From contig CM030362.1 in NCBI GenBank assembly GCA_017893485.1, positions 178,436,166 through 178,500,165 of the forward strand: a stretch of 64,000 nt of DNA. Reading direction: 5' to 3'. This stretch comes from Hemerocallis citrina. Taxonomy: Eukaryota; Streptophyta; Magnoliopsida; Asparagales; Asphodelaceae. Within the stretch, counting starts at the first letter, position 1. Every line of letters starts with the position of its first letter. A model generated the notes under the pieces. That model saw only the letters and a program-made list of their open reading frames with translations. It made no database searches and had not been told where the DNA came from. The position numbers were made by a program, and so were the translations under genes. Of this stretch, positions 19,640 to 29,100 are shown one piece after another.

Positions 19640-21530
19640 TCACTCCGCTCACCACTCGAGCTCCGTCAGCAACCCGTTGACTCCAAACAACGAATTCCAA
19701 CGCCTTGCTATCTGCTCAAGCTCCATCAACAACTTGTTGGCTCTAAACAATGAGTTCAATGCTCCCCTCACCCCTCGAGCTCCATCAGCAACCCGTTCGC
19801 TCACCACTCAAGCTCCATCAGCAACCAGTTGACTCCAAACAACGAGTTCCAACGCCCTGCTATCTGCTCGAACTTCATCAATAACTTATTGGCTCCAAAC
19901 AACGAGTTCAACGCTCTCCTCACCGCTCGAGCTCCATCAGCAACCCATTGACTCCAAACAATGAGTTCCAACACCCTGTTATCCGCTCGAGCTCCATTAA
20001 CAACTCGTTGGCTCCAAACAATGAGTTCAACGCTCTGCTCATCAGCTCGAGCTCCATCAGCAACCTGTTGACTCCAAACAACGAGTTCCAATGCCCTGAT
20101 ATCCACTCGAGCTCCATCAACAACTCGTTGGCTCCAAACAACGAGTTTAATGCTCCACTCATCCGCTTGAGCTCCATCAGTGACCCGTTAGCCCCATACA
20201 ACAGTTCAATGCCTTGCTCTTCGATCAGGCTCTATCAAAAACTCGTTGGCTCTAACTAATGAGTTCAATGCCTTACTCTTCGATCAGGCTCCATCAATAA
20301 CTCATTGACTCCAAACGACGAGTTCAACACTTTGCTATTCGCACAGGCTTCATCAACATCTATTGAATCAAAGTTAAGTATTTATAACTATTTGAAAGAT
20401 ATTATTTCATTTTATTTTTTACCCCCTTGAACAGATTTCATCAACAACTCGTTGGCTCCAAACAACGAGCTCCATCACCACTCGAGCTTCATCAGCAACC
20501 TGTTGACTCCAAACAACAAGTTCCAATGCCCTGCTATATACTCAAGCTCCATCAACAAATTCTTGGCTCCAAACAACGAGTTCAATGCTTTTCTTACTGC
20601 TCGAGCTCCATCAGCAACTCGTTGGACTCCAAACAATAAGTTCCAATGCCCTGCTATCCGCTCGAGCTCCATTACCAACTCGTTGGCTCCAAACAACGAG
20701 CTCAACGCTCTCCTCACTGTTCGAGCTCCCTCAGCAACCCGTTTACTCCATACAACGAGTTCCAATGCTCTGCTATCCGCTCGAGCTCCATCAACAACTT
20801 GTTGGCTCTAAACAACGAGTTCAACACTCCACTTATTCGCTCTAGCTCCATCAGCAACCCGTTGACTCCAAACAACGAGTTCCAATGCCCTGCTATTCGC
20901 TCGAGCTCCATTAATAACTCGTTGGCTCTAAACAATAAGTTCAATGCTCCGTTCATCTGCTCAAGCTTTATCAGTGACCCATTAGCTCCATACAACGAGT
21001 CCAATGCCTTGATTTTCGATCAGTCTCCATCAACAACTCGTTGGCTCCAAATAATGAGTTCAACTTTTTGCCTTTTGATCAGGCTCCATCAACAACTCAT
21101 TGACTCCAAACGATGAGTTCAACACTTTGCTCTTCGCACAGGCTCCATTAGCATTTATTTAACTCCCAATAACAAGTTTAACGGCTTGCTCTACTCCCAA
21201 GCTCTACCAACAACTCATTGACTCTAAACAACGAGTTCAATTCTCTGCTCTCCGCACGAGCTCCATCAACAACTCGTTGACTCCAAACAATGAGTTCAAC
21301 GCCTTGATCTACGCTCAAGCTTTGACAACAACTCATTGACTCCAAACAATGAATTCAATTTCGCGCTCTCCTCATGAGCTCCATCAACAACTTGTTGACT
21401 CTAAACAATGAGTTCAAAGCCTTAATCTTCTTTCAAGCTCCGCCAACAACTCATTGACCCCAAGCAACGAGTTCAACGCCCTGCTCTTTGCTCGAATCCT
21501 TCCAACAACCCTTTATCATTATGCAGCAGG
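19640..21530 (+). repeat. Tandem array 1 of element A1: hairpin monomers of about 60 bp in about 120-bp dimers
   Basis: Monomers carry GCTCCATCAACAACTCGTTG, then GCTCCAAACAACGAGTTCAA. AACTCGTTG and CAACGAGTT form a perfect stem across a short loop in the best-kept copies. Two monomer types alternate: one with CAGCAACCCGTTGACTCC ... GAGTTCCAACGCCCTGCTATC, one with CAACAACTCGTTGGCTCC ... GAGTTCAACGCTC. The CAGCAAC type recurs at about 120-base spacing (near 19810, 19930, 20051, 20171). A fragment of foreign sequence interrupts the array at 20353-20436. Confidence 0.88.
20353..20436 (-). mobile_element. Fragment shared with a hAT element, inserted in array 1
   Basis: The reverse complement matches the hAT-like element around 26318-26400 (GGGGGTAAAAAATAAAATGA, ATATCTTTCAAATAGTT). 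Only about 80 bases are present and neither terminal repeat is complete. Confidence 0.7.
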
Positions 21531-21539
21531 CTCTACATC

Positions 21540-22725
21540 CAACACCACCCTAGAATTTCCTTTCCAGACTTGCTGAGCATAAACTACAATTCCAACGTTC
21601 AACTCTATCACAGAGTTCTCTACAAATTTTCTAGGATCAAACGATAAGTTCTACGTTCGACTCTGTCAAAGAGTTCTCTGCAAGACTTGCCAGGACTAAA
21701 TGACAAGCTCCAAATCCAACTCCATCTCAAAGTTGTCCCGCCAAACTTGTCGGGATCAAACGACAAGCTCAACGTTCAACTCCGCCATAGAGTTGTCTCC
21801 GAACTTGCTGGGTGCAAATGACAAGTTCAAACAATCAACTCTATCTCAGAGTTTCCTGTGCAAACTTGCTGGGCAAAAATGGCAAGTTCAATGTTCAACT
21901 CCGTCACAAAGTTGTCTCCAAACTTGCCGGGATCAAACGGCAGTTTCAACATCAACTTCGTTTGAGAGTTGCCTCTCCACAAACTTGTTAGGTGCAAATG
22001 GCAAGTTCAAACGACCAATTCCATTTCAGAGTTGCCTCTCCAAACTTGTTGGGTACAAATGGCAAGTTCAATGTTCCACTCCATCACAGAGTTCTCTCCA
22101 ATCTTGATGGGCGCAAGTGGCAAGTTCAACATTCAACTCCGTCACAGAGTTGTCTCCAAACTTGCTGGGATCAAACATCAAGTTCTATATTAACTCTGTC
22201 CTAGAGTTATCTCTACAAAATTTGTTGGGCACAAACAGTAACTTCAAACGTCCCACTTCGTCTAAGAGTTGTCTCTACAAAACTTGTTGGGCACAAATGA
22301 CAAGTTCAACTTCCAACTCTGTCTCGGAGTTGTCTCAACAAAACTTGCTGGGCGCAAACAACAAGTTCAAACTTCCAACTCCATCTCGGAATTGTCTATT
22401 AAAACTTGCTGGGCAAAATGACAAGTTTAACGTTCGACTCCATAACAAGGTTCTCTCTAAACTTTCTAGGATCAAACAGTAAGTTCAATGTTAGAATCCA
22501 TGTCAGAGTTGTCTCCAAACTTGTCGGGATCAAATGGCAGGTTCAACACCAACTCCATTTTAGAGTTGTATCCACAAATTCGCTGGGATCAAACATCAAA
22601 CCCTACGTCCAAATCCGTCTAAGTGTTGTCTCCACAAACTCGCTGGGATCAAACAACGAGCTCTATGTCCAACTCTATCTAGAAGTTGGCTCTACAAGCC
22701 TGCTGGGCATAAACACCTGTCAGAC
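21540..22725 (+). repeat. Tandem array 2 of element A1: double-hairpin units
   Basis: Units of roughly 55-65 bp contain CAACTCCGTC-YAGAGTTG (stem CAACTC/GAGTTG) and then CAAACTTGCTGGGNNCAAAC-GCAAGTTC (stem CTTGCTG or variants with the matching right arm). In several units both arms differ together from the consensus, for example CTTGTCG with CGACAAG near 21748 and CTTGCCG with CGGCAG near 21928. The same units fill 47340-50330 of A2. Confidence 0.85.
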
Positions 22726-22789
22726 AAAATAAGTGAACAACACAATGCTTGGTCAACGAAAGAGCGGTTCAACGAAATGAGCAATGGGA

Positions 22790-24060
22790 TTGTCGATCAA
22801 CAAAGTCATAGCTAGACAAAGTCATAGCTCGACAAGAGTCATAGATCGACGAAGTCATAGCTAGACGAAGTCGTAGCTTGAGGAGAGTCATAGCTTGACC
22901 AAGTTGTAGCTCGACGAAGTCATAGCTCGATGAAGTCATAGCTTGGTAAGAGTCATAGCTCGATCAAGTTGCAGCTTGACGAAGCAACTCATAGCTTGAC
23001 CACGAGCAGGGACGACACGAACATAGTTGATCAAAAGTCCAACACCATAGCTCCGCTTCTCAACACAACAACAATCCAAAGTTCAAGGGAAAAGATGAAC
23101 AAATCGTTGCCACTTAACACATTCAAGATGATATATCTCCTACCTTGGCTACCACAAGCCCCTTGCAAATCCGAAGTCAATCACACCTAAACTCCAATGG
23201 CAAAAAAGTCCCACCTTCAAGCTCCAAAATTTGCTAAAACTCTAAAGGATTTAGCTCTCGGGTTCAGAAGAAGAAAAGAAGGCTTGGGATTGCATCAGGG
23301 TATGAAGTCGGGTCGGGTCTCCAAACCAAACCCACTCCAAAAAAACCCAAATGTTAAAAGGAAACGGGTTTGCGGGTAAGAACTCCAAACCCAAAAACCC
23401 AAACCTGGACTTCAAAGTTTCTTCTTCTTCAAAAACCCCATCTTCAAAAAAGTAGAGCTCAACTCAAACTCCACAAAGCCAACACTGAGGTATCCCACTT
23501 CGTTGAAAGATCCACCAAACTCCTGGTTGACGACACAAGCTCCATAGTTCGGCAGCTTGACCAACGGTGGGACCCCAATAGCGCAACAGATTTGAAGCCT
23601 CATAGCTCGACAGATTCGAAGCCTCATAACTCGACGGATTTGAACCTCATAGCTTGACAGATTCGAAGCTCCATAGCTCGACGGATTCGAAGCCTCATAG
23701 CTTGATGGGTTCGAACCTCCATAGCTCGACAAGTCTGAAACTCCATAGCTCGTCAGAGGCCCTCCATAGCTCAACACCACCTCATAGATCGACGAGAATA
23801 GGGAGCTCATAGCTTAACAATGATGACGAGTTCATAGCTCGACAGCTCGACCAGACAGAGGATCCCCTATAGCACGATGACGACGATAGTAAACAGAACA
23901 CGACAGAACCCATGGCTCGATGAAATAGCTATCTTCATAGCTCGACGAGATAACCCTATAGCTCGACCAAAGAAGAAATGAAGAAGTGTAATAGCTCTAT
24001 CGTAAGCCCTAAAGCTTGACCAAGAAAGAACAGCCATAGTACGACAAAATCGTCGGTCGA
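22790..24060 (+). repeat. Array 3 of element A1: dispersed CATAGCTCGACGA motif
   Basis: CATAGCTCGAC or CATAGCTTGAC recurs at irregular spacing, dense at 22800-22960 and 23580-24010. The intervening sequence (23040-23560) is unique. The A2 counterpart is 51395-51810, and B carries the reverse-strand GAGCTCG version at 35330-36250. Confidence 0.75.
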
Positions 24061-24685
24061 GCTGGGGAGGGGGCACACAACATTCGCTGACCGCCGAATG
24101 GCCCAGATTCAACCACGTCGCCCCCTTCTTTCGCTCCCTTCTACTCTGTTCCAAGCTGTTCGATCACTCCGAAATGCCCGCAAGCACTAGATCAATGCCT
24201 GAGATCACTCCTCGCCATCGCAGCTCCATCACAGCCACATACTTCACTCAGCATGCAAGCTAAGTGTTGATCAAAGCTCAGATCGCGCCAAAAGGCGTGC
24301 CGTGACTTGATAATTCACAAAAAATTCCCAAACTTCATTTTAAATTCGAAAAATTAATTAAAAATCCCCAAAATTAATTATTTAATTCTTAAAGTTAATT
24401 AAATTTTTTGAAAAAATAATTTAAATTTGGGTTTATTTAAAAATTTGAAAAAGTGAATTTAAAATTGGGGGAAAATATTTAAAAATAACGAAAAATTTGA
24501 AAAAAATTCGATAATTACGGATAATTCCAGATAAATCCAGAACATATTAGCCACCTTCAGAAGATTCTGATCAATTCCAGGTATCTCCAATACACCCTGC
24601 AAGCTAAGATTGTACTCCAAAATTCAAAAATAAGGCGAACTGCTTTTCGAAAGCTAAGAAAATTATCTTCGGGACTGGGGGCTTA
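24061..24685 (+). other. A1 3' untranslated region with AT-rich tract and polypurine tract
   Basis: A GC-rich block (24061-24300) is followed by an AATTAATTAAAAATCCCC-type AT-rich tract (24300-24530). The stretch ends in GGGACTGGGGGCTTA (24671-24685) directly before the 3' LTR, the likely polypurine tract. The same order occurs at 51800-52445. Confidence 0.75.
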
Positions 24686-25333
24686 TGATAATGGTAAGAA
24701 TCGCAGCAAATCAGGGCCATACGATTCCAGCACATATTTCAAAGCTTCTACAGGCAGATTAGTCATAATAAGCATCTTTAGCGGGTTCGGGCCTTTTTCA
24801 TGCTCCTTTATAAGACATTGACCACTTTCAAGCCCATTAAAAGTGATAGATCAGACACACTAAGAAAAACACCCAGTCCATAAGGGCTGCTAGTCAAATC
24901 TCTTATCCCTAAATAAGAGAGCTCATCTCTTGAAGGGGAGATTCATAGAAGATAAGGAATTCATATCGATCTAATGGATTTGTATTGATCTTCTAGATTA
25001 TTTCTCAGGCCTGTAAATACCCTCCTCCGCCTTCTCAGTCAAAAGGTAATTTGCAATTCCTCTTTCAATCTATCTTTCTCTCTCTGGTTTTGACTTGAGC
25101 GTTGGAGGATCTGTCGTCGGGGCCACTCCCACGTTTTCATGCTTTTTGCTAGTCCAGCGGTAGCGTTAGCAACCGTCGAAATTCAGATCACGGTGTTCAA
25201 TCAATGATCCAGATCCACTCTCAGGAGCTCTCACAACTTTTCACGACAATGATCAAAATGTCATATCTTTAATAGTTTCCATCAAATATTAACTCACTAT
25301 ATGTTTGCTCCCACATCGAAATTAGCAGCAACA
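24686..25333 (+). repeat. 3' LTR of element A1 (648 bp)
   Basis: It begins TGATAATGGTAAGAATCGC and ends AAATTAGCAGCAACA. It matches the LTRs at 42121-42784 and 52446-54274. It carries GGCCTGTAAATACCCTCC where A2 has a TATA box. It is followed by ATTAC. Confidence 0.88.
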
Positions 25334-25338
25334 ATTAC

Positions 25339-25892
25339 TAGAGTATGTTTTGCATGAGATTTGAAGAAACTAAAATGAGTTGCTAGGTTCTCTCATTATT
25401 TGATGGAGAATTAGAGAATAAAGAAGAAAACAAAAGGATGGAATAACATGTTCAAACATCTGGTGTGTTTTTGGAATCAACCCTATTCGTTCAAGGTGGT
25501 AATATGAAAATATAGAGATTTTGGGTGGGGTTATAGAAATAATAAAGATTGCTTGTGTGAATATGAAAAAAATCATTTTGATAATTGAGGTGATAACTTT
25601 TGGAGAGAAACTTAAAACCTCTTCTTGCAAATGCAATTGCCGTTTTTGCAGTCGCGAGGAACCAAATGCCCCCAAAATCAAACTGACCCTAAATACTTTA
25701 ACTGTATAAAATTTATTTTCGTGAGAAGCCCATGTGGCCCATCATCGTTTAAACTTTCGTTGAACTGGGCCGAACTTTTCTGAAGAAAAACCAAACCCAA
25801 GCCAATAGAGAATGGTGTTAACAAACCAAACTGGTTTTGAGATCAATGGAAGTGGAACTCAAAACTAAGGAACTACTAGGAACTCAACAACT
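25339..25892 (+). promoter_or_regulatory. Promoter and 5' leader of the RRM gene
   Basis: About 550 bases of unique sequence separate element A1 from the ATG at 25893. Two GGCCCA/TGGGCC-type motifs (GTGGCCCATC near 25733 and ACTGGGCCGAAC near 25766) resemble site II elements bound by TCP factors, common in promoters of nuclear genes for mitochondrial proteins. No clear TATA box is seen. The role is inferred. Confidence 0.45.
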
Positions 25893-26140
25893 ATGTCTAT
25901 GGTGGCAAGGAGTCTTCCCTTTCTCCGGTCCTTCACCTCCGCATCATCATCTTCATCCTCTCCCATCAATTCCAAGCTATTCGTTGCAGGTTCCATTCAT
26001 TTGCATTCTCTTCCAAGCTATGTGGTTCCCGTTTTCTCTTCTCCATTTACTTGCTATTATTCATTTTACAGGTCTATCTTGGTCAGTAGATGAGAAGTCA
26101 CTTAAGGACGTCTTCTCTTCTTTTGGGCAAGTCACTGAAG
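25893..26140 (+). CDS. RRM gene exons 1 and 2
   Basis: Exon 1 (25893-25989) encodes the presequence-like N terminus and the start of RNP2, with splice donor CAG|GTTCCA. Intron 1 is 82 bases and ends TTTTACAG. Exon 2 (26072-26140) encodes LSWSVDEKSLKDVFSSFGQ and ends at GAAG|GTATCT. The ATG at 25893 is chosen because it gives a Ser/Arg-rich leader; a second ATG two codons later is also possible. Confidence 0.85.
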
Positions 26141-29100
26141 GTATCTAAATGTCATCTTCTTCTGTCATTTAATTGGCTTGTTATATTTCGCACTCCGGGT
26201 GTTTGTTAAATTGTTTCATAAGCAAAATGATTAAAATGAGAATTACCCAAGACGGATTTATTGATCACCTTGAGCATGCGTGTATTGTTTGACTGAGAAG
26301 CAGGGGCAGATCTATTAAAAAATTGTTCAAGGGGGTAAAAAATAAAATGAAATAATATCTTTCAAATAGTTTTAAAAACTGAACTTTGATTCAATAGATG
26401 ATGCATGTTTACCTTATAATTGATAATAAGGGGGGAAAATAACTAGGGTAGTTATGATTTTGGCCCGAGGCCCCTTGACTTTGTCAACTATGTTAGAAAC
26501 CCCGCAAACAATACATAATTCTCAGTACTTATGTACTAGTTTTATCAGTTAATTGCTGTCGTTGGGGGTTACATTTGAGGGGTTTATAATAGATATGAAA
26601 TGTCAAGGGGCTAAGAGAAATTCAATATCAAGACAAGGGCCTAAACAATAGTTGCCCTCCTCCGTTCTCAGCCTAAAAAATAAAATAAAATAAAATAAAA
26701 TTTCAAAGTAAGGGAAAACCTCAAATTTATATGAGGTGATTTCCCATACAGAGTAGTTGCACTTACATGATGGGTTCCCACTATGGACGATCGATATCGT
26801 TCACATTGATTTACATGTCATAATATATGTTGTTATGAAAAATTGAATAATTTGGATAATTCTTGATCATGTTTCAATTGGTTGCAAAATGAACGGTTTT
26901 TCAGTAATATCACGATTGGCTTCATGAGATGCATGGATAAGAAGCCTCCATACAAGTTCAATTTTCATACATATGAGTCATACGACATAAGAAACATGAT
27001 GAATAGTGTGGATTGTTTATATAGTGTTTTTTTTTACTGTTAGTGTACTATATGGGAAAATTTTCCTCCTACAAATATGAGGCTTCATTTTATTTATAAA
27101 AATAAGTGGTCAAAAGTTAAAATATTTACAAGCTTATATCAAATTATTTGAGCCATGAGTTAGAAAGTTAAAGGGGGTCAAAGTTAACTTTATCTGCCAG
27201 ATACCTAACCTATGCATACATACTACCTTTAGAAATTGAATAGTCTAAGGGGGTCCTTAACCTCTGTTTGGATCTGCCCTTGCTGAGAAACGTTTCTATT
27301 CTCCGTCGATTGTAGTTGTTGCACTATGTCCGGTGTTCCTGAGCTTGGTTTATCTACTATGATTACTATTTTTGTCATTTACGAAGATTGCATGTTATCA
27401 AAGTTTTCAAGGAGTATTTATTTTTTTACCTGGAAATCACTTTCATTTGCAGGAGTAATTAATTGCAGATCACTTATTAAGTTGTGACTTTTGAAACTAT
27501 AATATTTTGAGGACTTTTTATACCTAAACAGCCTGATTTGGTTTAATTTGGAGAGCACAATATTCCTGTCATATTTATTTTGTGCTAAATGCATACCTGT
27601 TATATATGGATAAAGCATGATGTTTCTTGAGAAAACATGGTCATGATTCATGAAGAAGACAGGGCGTGGTGGATATTATGAATATTTATCTATTTTGTAC
27701 ATGCGAGGGTAACCTTATTTGAGTGAGAGACGTAAGGACATACATTTGGATGCCAGATTAATTGATTTCCCCATAGGCTATAGGCCAGAGCTATAAATCA
27801 GTATTGATATTAATCTAAATTTTCGGTGGCGAACTCACATGAACATGTAGGATGCATCATGACCTCGGTGTCAAAACCTGTATAACAAATCACCGGTATG
27901 ACTTGAAATTAACTGTTTGAAGCATAACTATGTCAACCAGCCTAACCTCTGTTAAATAAATAGGCTATGTTCAGACCTTTATAATTTAGTTGTTAGTAGT
28001 ATTTTTCGATTACTTTCTACAATGTACAATCTCCCCAACACTACATATGTTTCCTTAGGGTTGAAAAACGGGTCGACCGGGCCAGGGTGGAACCCGAGTT
28101 GGGCGGGTTCGGGTCGGGTCCGAATGTTAACAGGGCCCGGGTTGAATTTGCAAAATGTCAACCCGCCCAACCCGTGAACCCATCGGGTCGGGTCGGGTCG
28201 GGTCGGGGGTTGGCCCGGCTATTTATTTATTTATTTTTTTTAATTTCAAAAAATAGAAATTTGTACATTTTATATTAAATGGTTGTGAACAACAAAATTA
28301 ATTGCTCACTAGCTATTTATATCCTACTACTTAATTAGCCCACCCCACTCTAGCTATTTATAACCAACTCTATTTTCTCGCTTCTCTCATCTCACCAATG
28401 TGGGACTAAATATATTTGGATTTTAAACTTAGAATTTTTTTAGTCCCACATTGGTGAGATGAGAGATGTGGGGATGTGGAGTTGGTTATAAATAGCTAGG
28501 GTGGGGGTTGTCTAATTGAGTAGTGGGTAGTAATCAATTAATTTTGATGCCCACACTCATTTTTCTAAATTTTTGATAAATTTTAGAGTATATCTATATG
28601 CATATATACCTATATATATACATATATTTTTCAATATATGTATACATATATATACATATATTTGGTACACAAAAAAGAAATTAAAAAAAAATAAAAAAAA
28701 TTCAAATGCATCGAATCCACAAACCCGTGGGTCACGGGTCGGGTTTGAACGGGTTTGCGGGTTGACTGGCCGGGTTGATATTGAAATTTTTCCGACCCGG
28801 GTTGACCCAGTTGGGATAACGGGTCTGACCCGAACCCGAACCGCGTCGAATTGGGCGGGTCGGGTCGAATTGGGTGGGTCGCGTGCTGACCCGATCCGGA
28901 TGCCATCCCTAGGTTTCCTCTTCATGCAGGTCCAAATTTGACCATTTTGTTATCATTTGGGGGTTTGAGTCAGTTATTTGATTTAGTCAATTTAGTTTGA
29001 AAGTCTGACCAGTTAACAAATGAATAGAATCAGATTCTGGGCATTATCGCTGTAGTTGCCTTGTTTATGTGCCCCAACCTGACCTAATCTGACATGGTCA

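Larger units (their letters stand above)
4990..25333 (+). mobile_element. Element A1: non-autonomous Tat/Ogre-like Ty3 retrotransposon with gag-protease remnant, heavily nested
   Basis: The element runs from a rearranged 5' LTR (4990-5673) to an intact 3' LTR (24686-25333). Its own internal sequence includes a degenerate PBS, gag (5714-6919 and 10516-10960), a protease-like region (about 11100-11529), a spacer, and three tandem arrays (19640-24060). No RT, RNase H or integrase motif was found in any frame. Two solo LTRs are nested (6925-10510 and 12861-19290), each with a perfect 5-bp target duplication. Element A2 at 42121-54274 is a second copy with the same order, which shows that the missing pol genes are a property of the family and not only of this copy. 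It resembles the GAG-only (TR-GAG) class of plant elements; that assignment is inference. Confidence 0.8.

Noticed and set aside
19801..21116. Long frames of 90-156 codons on both strands (repeating SLFGANELLMELER and NNSLAPNNEFNA patterns) as a repeat protein
   Set aside because: Open frames on both strands with the same period arise from the non-coding tandem array. Unit-length drift breaks them and no start context is shared.
22790..24060. CRISPR-like array (repeated AGCTCGAC with variable spacers)
   Set aside because: Motif too short, spacing irregular, and the same field sits inside three LTR retrotransposons of a plant genome.
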